Shown here: positions 7,667 through 16,614 of the stretch, piece after piece
How the letters are laid out: every line of letters begins with the position of its first letter
Numbering within the stretch: the stretch's first letter is position 1
NCBI RefSeq assembly: GCF_004208415.1
Contig: NZ_CP035758.1
Coordinates: 7,254,001-7,318,000 of the forward strand
Source: Ktedonosporobacter rubrisoli
Lineage (GTDB): Bacteria; Chloroflexota; Ktedonobacteria; Ktedonobacterales; Ktedonobacteraceae
Direction: 5' to 3'
Length of the DNA stretch: 64,000 nucleotides
Made by a program: the position numbers and the translations under genes
The notes under the pieces: generated by a model
Database searches by the model: none
What the model saw: only the letters and a program-made list of their open reading frames with translations
What the model was told of the DNA's origin: nothing

Positions 7667-9235
7667 TTATCTGGATGCTACTGATTGTCCACGCTTGCGC
7701 GAACGCTCCTCTTTGCCACGCACCAGCGAGGCAAAAACCCCCACAGCCGCGATCACCGCACATACAGTGAACGTCATCTGGAAGCTATGAGCAAACGTCT
7801 GCTGTAAAGCGGCGACATGGGCTCTATCTAGCTGTAAGGAGAGCAGGCGGCCGGCCTCAGCCCCGCCAAAGCCAGCAAAGATCGCTCCAGCCAGCGCCAC
7901 GCTCACGCTCTGGCCCATCGTGCGGCCAGTAGCCAGGAAGCCTGACGCGCTCCCCTGCTCATTACGCGGAGCCGCTCCAAGTAGAGCGCTATTATTGGGC
8001 GATTGAAACAAGGCCTGGCCAACCCCAGTCACCACCAGGCGCCAGATGATATCGAAGATCGAGCTCTGCGCATTGAGCTGCCCGATCAGCACCAGGCCCA
8101 GGCAAGCAATAGCAAGTCCCGAGGCCGCCAGCCAGCGCGTCCCAATGCGATCGGCAAGCGTGCCGCTAAAGGGCGCAATTAGCGCAATCGTCAAAGGCAA
8201 AGGCGTAAGCAGTAAACCGGCCTTCTCGGTAGGAAAATGGCGCAATTGCTCAAGATAGAAAGGCAGCATAAAGCTCACTGCGAAGAGGGCAAGAAAGCTT
8301 AGAACCAGGCTCAAAATCGCCGAGACAAACACGCGGTTATGCAACAGCGAAAAATGGATAATTGGATTGACCACCCGGCTCTCGATAAAGGGCAGAGAAG
8401 CCAGCGCCAGGCAACCAATAATCAAGCTACTCAGCAGCAAGGGCGAGGTCCAGCCCAGTTCCTGCCCAAAGGAAAGGCCAGCGGTCAGGCCAGCCAGGCC
8501 CAGAGCCAGCATAAACGCGCCAAGAGGATCAAAGCGGCCCGGATTGCGGCGCAGCTTTTCGGTAAGGATGCGCAGGGTCAGAAACAGACCAATAATGCCA
8601 ATCGGCACATTCACAAAAAAGATCCAGCGCCAGGAAAGGTATCCCGTAATCAAGCCGCCCAGCGTCGGACCCACGCTTACGCCAAGCGCAACGATGACGG
8701 CATTGAGGCCCAGAGCTTTCCCGCGTTCGCTGGCCGGAAAGGCAGTGGTGAGCATAGCCGGAGAAACTGCCATCATAAGCGCTCCGCCAAGCCCCTGCAG
8801 AGCGCGCGCAGCTATCAAGAGCCCCAATGAAGGAGCCGCCCCGCAGATTGCCGAACCACCTGTAAACACAACCAGGCCGACCGCCCACACAGCCTTGCGT
8901 CCCACCATATCTGCCAAACGACCAGCCGTTAGTAGCACCGCCGCCGTCGCCACCAGGTAGGCAATCACCACCCATTCAACAGGACCACTCAGCGGCACAT
9001 TAAAATAGAGCGCAATAGGTGGCAAACTAATATTTACGATAGACGAATCAAGCGTGGCCATAAAGACGCCAATGGCCACAATTCCGAGCACTGCCCATTT
9101 TCCCGCGTGCTCTTGCTCGTCCTCTGCCATCCTCTGGCGATCAGGCGAAAGAAGCGTGTTTTGCTGGCTGTTTTGTAGTTGAGTTTCTTGTGGTTTCATT
9201 TTTATGCCCTGGATAATAAAGTGAATTCTACGCAC
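7667..9235 (-). CDS. DHA2-family MFS drug exporter (EmrB/QacA-like, 14 TM)
   Basis: 522 residues with the typical DHA2 pattern of about 14 membrane helices. Motif A is seen as GRLADMVGRKAVW, motif C as ALGVSVGPTLGGLITGYLSWRWIFFVNVPIG (antiporter motif). It should export lipophilic or cationic compounds with the proton gradient. The N-terminus may begin at the internal ATG at 9199 (MKPQETQ), since the first 12 residues look untypical. A fragment of the same gene lies at 4932-5156. No dedicated regulator is adjacent. Confidence 0.9.
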   Translation of the reverse strand: MRRIHFIIQGIKMKPQETQLQNSQQNTLLSPDRQRMAEDEQEHAGKWAVLGIVAIGVFMATLDSSIVNISLPPIALYFNVPLSGPVEWVVIAYLVATAAVLLTAGRLADMVGRKAVWAVGLVVFTGGSAICGAAPSLGLLIAARALQGLGGALMMAVSPAMLTTAFPASERGKALGLNAVIVALGVSVGPTLGGLITGYLSWRWIFFVNVPIGIIGLFLTLRILTEKLRRNPGRFDPLGAFMLALGLAGLTAGLSFGQELGWTSPLLLSSLIIGCLALASLPFIESRVVNPIIHFSLLHNRVFVSAILSLVLSFLALFAVSFMLPFYLEQLRHFPTEKAGLLLTPLPLTIALIAPFSGTLADRIGTRWLAASGLAIACLGLVLIGQLNAQSSIFDIIWRLVVTGVGQALFQSPNNSALLGAAPRNEQGSASGFLATGRTMGQSVSVALAGAIFAGFGGAEAGRLLSLQLDRAHVAALQQTFAHSFQMTFTVCAVIAAVGVFASLVRGKEERSRKRGQSVASR

Positions 9236-9579
9236 AAAGCTATATTTGCTGTGTTACGCGTTCATTTGCTTAAACGCTGCAAGAAGCAGTCTCATTCAAG
9301 GAGTATGGAGCGCAAAAACGTTATTGCAGCCGGGAAACATTCTTCCCAACCGATAATGAGCGCCGTGGATAAATTACCTGCAGTACAGAGCCACGAATCA
9401 GAGAGAAGTAAAGATACTCCTCATTACTAAAACATTTATATGCGCTTATTTATTGCCCCGCTGAGAGCCAGCCGAAGTTCTTTTGAAGAGAGAGGATCAG
9501 GGTGTAGAGAATAAGAGCGCACCACACCCCACTCAGTCGACTATAGAGCCTGCTCACGCCTCAGCCAGAGCAGGGGCCT

Positions 9580-10353
9580 TTATCCGCGGACGAAGAAAAA
9601 GATAGTCATGCAGGCGCCAACCAGCAAGACAAACAGGCGTATCCATTTCTGATCGACCTTGCGTGCATAGTAAGCGCCGACGTAGCCTCCGATAATTGCA
9701 CCAATGATCATGACAATTGCCTGTGGCCACACTACCGCACCTTTTGCTATGAAGACGATAACAGCCACTCCATTAACGCAACTATTCAAAAATGCCTTGA
9801 GTCCGTTCATCACATGCATATTATCCATGCCCAGCAACGAAAGGGTCGCCAGGATCAAAATACCCAGACCGCCACCAAAGAAGCCTCCATATGTGGAAAT
9901 AATAAGCTGGATAACCGAAATACCGATAATAACAGGCCAGGTAAGATTGACCTTTTCAAATGAGCGCTTGCGCAGGCGCGCAGTAACCGGGCCGCTGATG
10001 GCAAATAAGACTGTAGCGATGAGTAGCAAATAGGGAACCAGGTGCACAAAGGTTGACTGCGACGTCTTGAGCAGAATGTTTGCCCCCAGAATCCCACCTA
10101 TCAGACTGGTACCAATCATCAGAAAAAGCAAGCCCTTCTGGATGGTTGACAGTTCCCGCCGATAGGCGCTCGCGCTAGCCAGCGAACCTGGCCAGAGCGC
10201 TACAGTATTTGTGGCATTTGCTTCCACAGGCAGCACGCCAGAGAGATAGAGGGCCGGGAAACCGATAAAGCTCCCTCCACCCGCGACAGCGTTGAGGGTG
10301 CCACCAAGCACCGCGGCAATAAAGAGGATCGGCAATTGTTGTAGCAAAGTCAT
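9580..10353 (-). CDS. TauE/SafE-family sulfite exporter-like permease
   Basis: 257 residues, about eight membrane helices. The N-terminal half repeat GGTLNAVAGGGSFIGFPAL and the matching second-half motif ISTYGGFFGGGLGIL are the two signature motifs of the TauE/SafE (DUF81) family, which moves sulfite, sulfonates or other small organic anions across the membrane. Substrate not predictable. A perfect 16-bp palindrome lies 26 bases upstream of its start (10379-10394) and may be its operator. No sulfur-metabolism genes are adjacent. Confidence 0.88.
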   Translation of the reverse strand: MTLLQQLPILFIAAVLGGTLNAVAGGGSFIGFPALYLSGVLPVEANATNTVALWPGSLASASAYRRELSTIQKGLLFLMIGTSLIGGILGANILLKTSQSTFVHLVPYLLLIATVLFAISGPVTARLRKRSFEKVNLTWPVIIGISVIQLIISTYGGFFGGGLGILILATLSLLGMDNMHVMNGLKAFLNSCVNGVAVIVFIAKGAVVWPQAIVMIIGAIIGGYVGAYYARKVDQKWIRLFVLLVGACMTIFFFVRG

Positions 10354-10378
10354 TGATGCAAAACCCCTGTTTAATGCG

Positions 10379-10394
10379 GACTATACGTATAGTC
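10379..10394. promoter_or_regulatory. perfect palindrome upstream of the TauE/SafE gene
   Basis: GACTATACGTATAGTC reads the same on both strands. It lies between the start codon of the minus-strand permease and its probable promoter, so it is a candidate operator or a -10/operator overlap. Confidence 0.4.
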
Positions 10395-10600
10395 TTGAGT
10401 ATATCATTTTTTGGCTCAGCTCCGTATAATCATTGCTCTCTTGCTTAACTATTGCTCTTTCTCTCGTGTGATGCTCGCAATATACTTTATAAAGCACCAT
10501 TTCTTGCCTGCCCAGGCCGCCAGAGAAGAGGGTGGTAACGGGTGCTCTTTAGAGTAAAGCATGAATCTGACGAAATTCTGAAAAAAGTAGGGCAAAGGTA

Positions 10601-10629
10601 TTGACAGCTATGGACGAGTATGATATTAT
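10601..10629 (+). promoter_or_regulatory. sigma-70 promoter of the 5S rRNA gene
   Basis: TTGACA (10601-10606), exactly 17 nt, then TATTAT (10624-10629). It is placed about 35 nt upstream of the 5S gene. One of the two best promoters in the window. Confidence 0.8.
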
Positions 10630-10662
10630 TCATCGCGTCAAAGAAAACCGCCTGTATGCGCA

Positions 10663-10788
10663 GGTGAACCGGTGATAACAGCGAAGAGGGTACACCCGTT
10701 CCCATCCCGAACACGGTAGTTAAGCTCTTCAGCTCCGACGATACTCTGCGGGCAACTGCACGGGAAAATAGGACATCGCCGTTTCACC
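10663..10788 (+). rRNA. rrf: 5S ribosomal RNA (isolated copy)
   Basis: The segment contains the 5S signature CACCCGTTCCCATCCCGAAC followed by ACGGTAGTTAAGCTC and the loop E/helix IV region ending GGGAAAATAGG. The ends pair (GGTGAA...CCGG with CCG...TTCACC), giving helix I; exact ends are uncertain by a few bases. No 16S or 23S sequence lies nearby, so the gene stands alone with its own promoter. An outer stem (AAAACCGCC at 10644-10652 with GGCGGTTTT at 10799-10807) encloses it and could guide processing or act as terminator. Confidence 0.88.
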
Positions 10789-10798
10789 CGCTCACATT

Positions 10799-10816
10799 GG
10801 CGGTTTTGTTTTGCCA
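10799..10816 (+). terminator. 3' arm of the stem enclosing 5S rRNA, T-rich
   Basis: GGCGGTTTTGTTTTG pairs with AAAACCGCC upstream of the 5S gene (10644-10652). The T-rich tail suggests termination, while the long-range pairing suggests a processing stem. Confidence 0.4.
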
Positions 10817-11049
10817 TCTTCCTCACTCCTGCTTCTTCTCTTTCCAGATATACCGCTCAGGCTTTCCCTGTTCGAACTCGTCAGCTTCCCACGCGGAACG
10901 CATCTATATGGATGCCCAATCAAGGATATTACATTCATGAAATTGCCTCAGCCCTCATTGTAGCTGGACGCATGGGACCCTTAGTCGCGCGGAGCACGTT
11001 AGAGAAGCATGTTGCCATGCTCATTCAGAAGAGTTTCTGCAAAGCTAAC

Positions 11050-11104
11050 AATTATGTAGATGTCATCTAATCAGTTGACGACATCTACATAATTATGCTA
11101 CACT
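11050..11104 (+). promoter_or_regulatory. promoter with MarR operator
   Basis: Two perfect 15-bp inverted arms (AATTATGTAGATGTC at 11050-11064 and its complement at 11080-11094) surround a 15-nt loop. A TTGACG box (11075-11080) and TACACT (11099-11104), 18 nt apart, overlap the second arm. Protein bound here would block the promoter, so MarR at 11177 is probably autorepressed. Confidence 0.65.
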
Positions 11105-11176
11105 CCTATATGCCAAGGGGTAAGCATTTGTGGCACAGGCTAATATTACAAAGCTAGCGCAAGAGAGGGAAGAGCT

Positions 11177-11668
11177 ATGACGGAGGAACAGGGCGATGCC
11201 ATCAAAGAAGTGAGCAGGCTACTCTTTCTCAGCGTCTATGATCTGCAGCGCACGGTCATGCAGGAATGGCAAAGCCTTAATCTTAGCATGGCCCAGTTGA
11301 AAATGCTGTTTGTGCTCAGCTTTAAGGGTCCGGTAACTATCAGCAAGTTAGCCAAAGTTCTGGTAATCAGCCATGCGACCGCCAGCCACCTGGTAGATCG
11401 CCTGGTCCAGGCTGGCTTGGCCGAGCGGGCGGAATATAATGAGGACCGCCGCTTTACTCTGGCTCGCCTGACTGAAGCTGGCGATGCACTATCGCGTCGT
11501 CTCTGGTTGGGTCGTATGGAGCATCTACAGCAGTGCCTCGCCCAACTAGATGAACAAGATCTAGCCGCACTACGCCAGGGTTTGCGCTCATTCTATCGCG
11601 TTAGCTTAGCTCTCTCAGAGGAGCCTGCAGCCGACGAGCCTCATGAAAAAGGCCCACCAAAACAATAA
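11177..11668 (+). CDS. MarR-family transcriptional regulator
   Basis: 163 residues with a central winged helix: VTISKLAKVLVISHATASHLVDRLVQAGLAERAEYNEDRR, where the DR of the wing is kept. MarR dimers repress by binding dyads and release DNA on binding phenolic or oxidised ligands. The strong dyad at 11050-11094 overlaps its promoter, and the flavin monooxygenase gene starts 210 nt downstream in the same direction, so both are probably one regulon. ATG at 11177 follows GAGAGGGAAGAG. Confidence 0.88.
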   Translation: MTEEQGDAIKEVSRLLFLSVYDLQRTVMQEWQSLNLSMAQLKMLFVLSFKGPVTISKLAKVLVISHATASHLVDRLVQAGLAERAEYNEDRRFTLARLTEAGDALSRRLWLGRMEHLQQCLAQLDEQDLAALRQGLRSFYRVSLALSEEPAADEPHEKGPPKQ

Positions 11669-11877
11669 AGCCATCGTCACATTCTACCTGATATTAATTT
11701 GTGTCTCTACTTACCCTATCATCCTCTCAACAGGACGTACAAATTACCGTTCGCATGGTGTTCATCACAAAAGTAGAAAGAAGTTCGTGCATTCACAGGC
11801 AGCAACGCACAACTTGTCTCAGTGAAACACATGTGGAACGCAGGACACTTAGCATCCAGAAGCGAGGTTGTTTATTT

Positions 11878-12831
11878 ATGTCTATAAAGTTTGGTCTCTC
11901 ATTGCCTCAGGGCTGGGCACTGGATCTAGCGAGTATTAAAGATCCAGTGAAAGCTTACGAAACAATGCTCAGCGTAGCGCAGACGGCCGATGAAAGTGGC
12001 TATGAGTCGGCATGGCTGGTTGATCACTTTCATACAGCTCCACCCTCGCAAGAGATTACGTTTGAGGCCTGGACCACTACAACTGCCTTAGCTTGCCTGA
12101 CCAGGCGTATACGAATCGGCCAGCTAGTCACCTGTAACGGCTATCGCAACCCGGCCCTGCTGGCCAAAATGGCCAGTACCGTGGATGTGCTCTCGCATGG
12201 TCGCCTCAATTTCGGTATCGGCTCGGGTTGGCATGAACACGAGTACCGCGCCTATGGCTATGGCGATGAGTATCCTGCGGCACCTGAGCGTCTGCGGCAG
12301 CTACGCGAAGCCGTCCAGGTGATCCTGGCTATGTGGACACAGGAAGAAGCCACCTTTGAAGGCGAGTATTACCAGGTGCGTGGTGCCATCAATCAGCCCA
12401 AAGGCGTGCAGCAACCACACATCCCACTCTTAATCGGAGGCGGTGGCGAACAGGTCACCTTGAAGATGGTAGCGCAGTACGGCGACATCTGTAATATAGG
12501 CGGCGATCTGGCAACGCTTGAGCGCAAATTTGCCATCCTCAAGCAGCATTGTGAGGCTATTGGACGCGATTACAGTAGCATTCGACGTACAGTCTTGACG
12601 TTCTGCAGCATCGCCGATACAGATGAGCAGGCGCTCGCCGCTATTCCTGCTAATACGATAGCCAGGTGGCCGCAAGAGATCATCGCATGTTCTCTTATTG
12701 GCAGCCCCGAAACCATTCGCCAACGCATTGCTGCCTATGAAGCGGCCGGTGTACAAGAGCTCATCATCAAGTTCGTCGATCCTACCCGGCTTGATATCAT
12801 TCGGCGCTTCGCCAGCGAGTTTATTGCCTGA
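11878..12831 (+). CDS. LLM-class flavin-dependent oxidoreductase (paralog 1)
   Basis: 317 residues, luciferase-like TIM-barrel fold. Seen motifs: FEAWTTTTALACLTRRIRIGQLVT near residue 60-85, NPALLAKMASTVDVLSHGRLNFGIGSGWHEHEY, and the C-terminal LIGSPETIRQRI. These are shared with F420- or FMN-dependent members (TIGR03560-like); the cofactor cannot be settled by eye. The ATG at 11878 was chosen since homology begins with MSIKFGLSLP and matches the paralog at 30845-31780, roughly 60 percent identical. Probably MarR-controlled and acting on a small organic substrate. Confidence 0.85.
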   Translation: MSIKFGLSLPQGWALDLASIKDPVKAYETMLSVAQTADESGYESAWLVDHFHTAPPSQEITFEAWTTTTALACLTRRIRIGQLVTCNGYRNPALLAKMASTVDVLSHGRLNFGIGSGWHEHEYRAYGYGDEYPAAPERLRQLREAVQVILAMWTQEEATFEGEYYQVRGAINQPKGVQQPHIPLLIGGGGEQVTLKMVAQYGDICNIGGDLATLERKFAILKQHCEAIGRDYSSIRRTVLTFCSIADTDEQALAAIPANTIARWPQEIIACSLIGSPETIRQRIAAYEAAGVQELIIKFVDPTRLDIIRRFASEFIA

Positions 12832-12856
12832 GCCCTGGAGCAGAAATCGCTGAAAC

Positions 12857-12893
12857 AGAAAAAGGGTACCGTCCGCATTGACGGACGATACCC
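12857..12893 (-). terminator. terminator of the DUF4870 gene
   Basis: Arms GGGTACCGTCCG and CGGACGATACCC (one G-U) with a TTTTTCTG tail on the minus strand. It can also act between the two convergent genes. Confidence 0.6.
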
Positions 12894-12925
12894 CACCGAA
12901 AACCATTCGATAAATTCTGCTCGGC

Positions 12926-13587
12926 TTAGAACGGGCTCTGGTTAGCGTATTTCTCGGCATAATCGCCAATCACTGGCAGCTTCACATACTTGCCCTGGAA
13001 ACCGTTAACCATCATCACAATCCACAGTACAACCGTGGCCACTCCAACCAGGCCGCTAAGGCAACTAAACCCTAAACCTATTACAGCGATATGGGTGAAG
13101 ATGTTAAGGACGATTTGCAGGATACTGATGCCCCAAAGAGCAAGATTGACTGCATGGCATTGAAGCGCACGACGCGATTCTGCTTCTCCCCAAAGAAGAA
13201 AATTAGCCCGGTGATCCAGACCAGGGCATAGCTCAGGCCCGAAGCAGTGTTCTGCCGCAGGCCCATCGAAGTAGGACCCTCACCAGGCGTGCCAAATGGC
13301 TGCTGAAAGCCGGGAGCACCCTGCCCATAATTCGGAGGCTGGTAGCCCTGCTGCTGACCATAACCGGGTTGGCCATACTGCTGCTGCTCATAGCCACCCT
13401 GACCATAACCAGGCTGCTGTCCATAGCCCGGTTGCTGTCCATAGCCCTGCTGCTGCTCGTAGCCGCCTTGCTGTCCACCATATTGCTGACCGCTGTATGG
13501 ATCAGTGGGCTGCGGCTGCTGCGGGTTATAACCGCCATATTGTCCCGAATTTGGATACTGGCCCTGATTAGGGTCTTGATAACTCAT
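12926..13587 (-). CDS. DUF4870 membrane protein with Gln/Gly/Tyr-rich N-terminus, frameshifted
   Basis: The N-terminal ~100 residues are tandem repeats of GYGQQP/GYEQQQ type, low complexity and probably disordered. A DUF4870 (Tic20-like) membrane part follows: NTASGLSYALVWITGLIFFF...NRVVRFNAMQSILLF. At the C run 13131-13134 the frame breaks; shifting by one base gives a smooth continuation (ISILQIVLNIFTHIAVIGLG ... KYVKLPVIGDYAEKYANQSPF) to a stop at 12926-12928. Adding one G to the run restores a protein of about 220 residues. Function of DUF4870 proteins is unknown. The break may be real or a homopolymer read error. Confidence 0.75.
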
Positions 13588-13923
13588 AACCTTTCATCCC
13601 TCTCTTGCACAAATTGCATATATAAGACCGCAATAATCGGAGACATGCTGCATACAGCTTCAGTCAATACTGAGTTGAAAAAAATCTATTCTCACTCTTC
13701 AAGTCTTAACCTTTCTTTTGACACCACATATACAGATACGCAGTAGAGTTCGCAAAGTTAAGGTTGTAAGCTATCTGAATGGTCATAACAATGATTTTTC
13801 TGTTAAATCCCCTGAGTAGCAGTTTGGGGACGAAGCATTCATAGAGTTGAATACCTCTCCCCGTTGTCTCCTAATTATTTATAACGAATCAAGCGGGCAA
13901 TTTATCCAATGGATGAAGCTGAA

Positions 13924-16538
13924 TTATTTATCGTCAGCTTCATCCTGTACAGCATGAACATGGGGATAGAGAGTGTGCTCAGAAGGCGGGATCATAAGCG
14001 TAGAGGCTTCATCTTCCTCGGACTCACTATGCTGCTCTACGGACATACTCGTGCGGCGCATATTCTGATCGCGGCGAGCATTTTGCTCATGATAGACCGG
14101 TAAGCGCTCTTCTAAGCGTAGGGGAAAGGGCTCCAGATCTTTTTGCTCTTCCTCCTGAGAGGGCTCTGGGGCTGGTAGTAACGCGACATCAATAACTTGA
14201 TCCATCGTATCAACCGGCGTAAAATGCATACGCTGACGAATCTTGGCAGGAATATCTGCGAGATCCTTCTTATTCTGGGCTGGGATGATCAAGTTAGTAA
14301 TATTTGCCTGCTGGGCGGCCAGCACCTTTTCTTTTAGCCCTCCGATAGCCAGCACACTTCCTAGCAGAGTCACCTCGCCAGTCATGGCCAGATCGTTGCG
14401 TACCGGTCGCTTGGTTAGAGCAGAAACAAGCGCGGTAGCAATAGTGATTCCGGCTGATGGCCCGTCTTTCGGAATAGCATTTTCAGGCAAATGAATATGC
14501 AGATCGGTAGTTTCCTGGAAATTGGGATCTATATTCAGCTCCAGGGCGCGCGTACGAATGTAGGAAAGGGCGGCCATAGCCGACTCACGCATCACATCGC
14601 CAAGCTGGCCCGTCACAATCAGATCCCCTTTCCCGACCATCGTCACCACCTCTACCGGTAACAGAATGCCCCCATCTCAGTCACAGCCAGGCCCATCGCT
14701 GCTCCAACCTGCGTGCGTTGCAGAGGGGGAGCATTAGAATAACGCGGAGTACCAAGGTACTGTTCCAGATTATTCATGGTGACCCGAATATGGCGATTGG
14801 GATGTTCAAGAATGCGCCTCGCTGCTTTACGGCAAATGTTAGCAAGTTGCCGTTCGAGGCTGCGCACGCCTGCTTCGCGTGTATAATCAGTAATGATGCG
14901 CTGCATCACAGCTTGCGGAATCTTCAACTGCTGCGCGGTAAGTCCATGCTCATTGAGCACTTTAGGAAGCAAGTGCCGCTGCCCAATATTTACCTTTTCC
15001 TCAAGCATATAGCCAGGAAGATCGATAATATCCATACGATCGGCCAATGGACGCGGGATCTGATACTTCACATTTCCGGTACAGATGAAGAACACTTCCG
15101 AGAGATCAAAAGGCAACTCCAGATAATGATCATTAAAATTGCTGTTCTGTTCTGGATCAAGCACTTCTAATAGAGCGGCAGCTGGATCGCCCCGGAACTC
15201 GGAAGAAAGCTTATCAATTTCATCAAGCAAGAAAACGGGATTGCGTACCCCGACTGTTTTCATGCTCTGAATAATACGTCCTGGCAAGGCTCCCACATAG
15301 GTGCGCCGATGGCCACGAATCTCGGCCTCATCATGGACGCCACCCAGCGAGATACGCGCGAACTTGCGCCCCAGTGAGCGCGCAATTGACTGTCCGAGCG
15401 AAGTCTTACCAACACCTGGAGGACCAATGAAACAGAGGATCTGTCCCTGGCTCTCGCTCTTAGATTGTCCATTGCGGCTCGCACGCTGTTGACGCAATTG
15501 CCGCACGGCCAGAAACTCTATGATGCGCTCCTTAATACCTTCAAGGCCATAGTGATCTTCATCAAGAATATGACGAGTATCCTCGATATTGAAAGTATCC
15601 TCGCTGCGCTCATTCCAGGGCAGCGCCAACACCCAGTCAATATAGGAGCGAATAACCCCAACCTCTGCCGACTGTGAAGGCGTGCGCTCAAGGCGATCTA
15701 TCTCCTTGCGCACCTTGACAGCGACCTCGGTTGGCAAGATTTTCTCTTTTAACTTGGCCCGCAGTTCATCCGCTTCAGAAGAAGTCTCCATCCCCAATTC
15801 TTCCTGGATCGCGCGGAGCTGTTCACGCAAGTAGAACTCTTTCTGCGTGCGATCTACCTGAGAACGTACGCGACTGCGGATTGTCGTTTCGAGCTCAAGA
15901 ATCTCGATCTCGTTACCCATAATCACGCAGATCTTCTCAAGGCGCTCAAGAGGATCAAGAGTTTCCAGAAGATCTTGCTGCTGCTCCATGTCGGTAACAA
16001 GATGAGCAGCCAGGGTATCAGAGAGACGCGTAGCGTTCTTGAGAGTAATAATGGAGTTAATATCTTCTGCTGAGAAGCGGCGGTTCAGTTGCGCATAGCG
16101 CTCAAACAGATTGGTAGCATGACGAACCACGGCATCAGCCATAGAGCCCTTGGGCTGTGGTTCGACCGGTGTACTGATACGGACTTGCATAAACGGCTCA
16201 AGTTCGGGATATTCCTCGATCTGGGCCCTACTAATGCCACGTACAAGCACTTGCAGGCTACCATCCTGCTGACGATGCATCGTTGTGACTTCTACCAGCG
16301 TGCCTACAGAATAGAGATCCTTAGGCTCCGGGTCGTCAATATCGGCATTGCGTTGGGTAACGGCGACAAGCGTGCGATCTGGTCGCATCATCGCCTCTTC
16401 GATAGCGCGTACTGTCTTCTCGCGCGCGATTGCCAGCGCATGACGATTATGCGGGAACGCAACGATGCTTTTTAACGCCACCAGAGGATACGTGCTATCG
16501 ATATCCTGTACAATTTCCGGGCGTTCTTGTTCATTCAT
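13924..16538 (-). CDS. lon: ATP-dependent Lon protease, frameshifted near the start of the protease domain
   Basis: The first frame (16538-14652) encodes the N-terminal LON substrate-binding domain, the AAA+ module with Walker A GPPGVGKTS and Walker B VFLLDEIDKL, and the helical lid. It stops after GLAVTEMGAF. A second frame (14649-13924) continues with GKGDLIVTGQLGDVMRESA, the catalytic Ser in PKDGPSAG and the catalytic Lys in GGLKEKVLAA. The frames join if one G is added to the run at 14669-14673 (EMGGILLPVEVVTMVGKG). Restored length is about 871 residues, longer than usual because of an acidic, low-complexity C-terminal tail of some 90 residues. Lon degrades misfolded and regulatory proteins. 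It follows clpX and tig on the same strand. Confidence 0.85.
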
Positions 16539-16614
16539 TGGTTTCCGCCTATCTCTCCTGGCTAATCAGCCGCATTAGTTACTCTACTTCTCAAGAAAAA
16601 TGGATGAGTCCGCA

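Noticed and set aside
9179..9430. 83-codon plus-strand frame upstream of the MFS gene
   Set aside because: It overlaps the MFS start in antisense and has no recognisable content or good start site.
13321..13500. CRISPR-like tandem repeats
   Set aside because: These are short coding repeats (GYGQQ units) without spacers of constant length.
13296..13571. plus-strand 91-codon frame opposite the Gln/Gly/Tyr repeats
   Set aside because: Antisense reading of low-complexity repeats.
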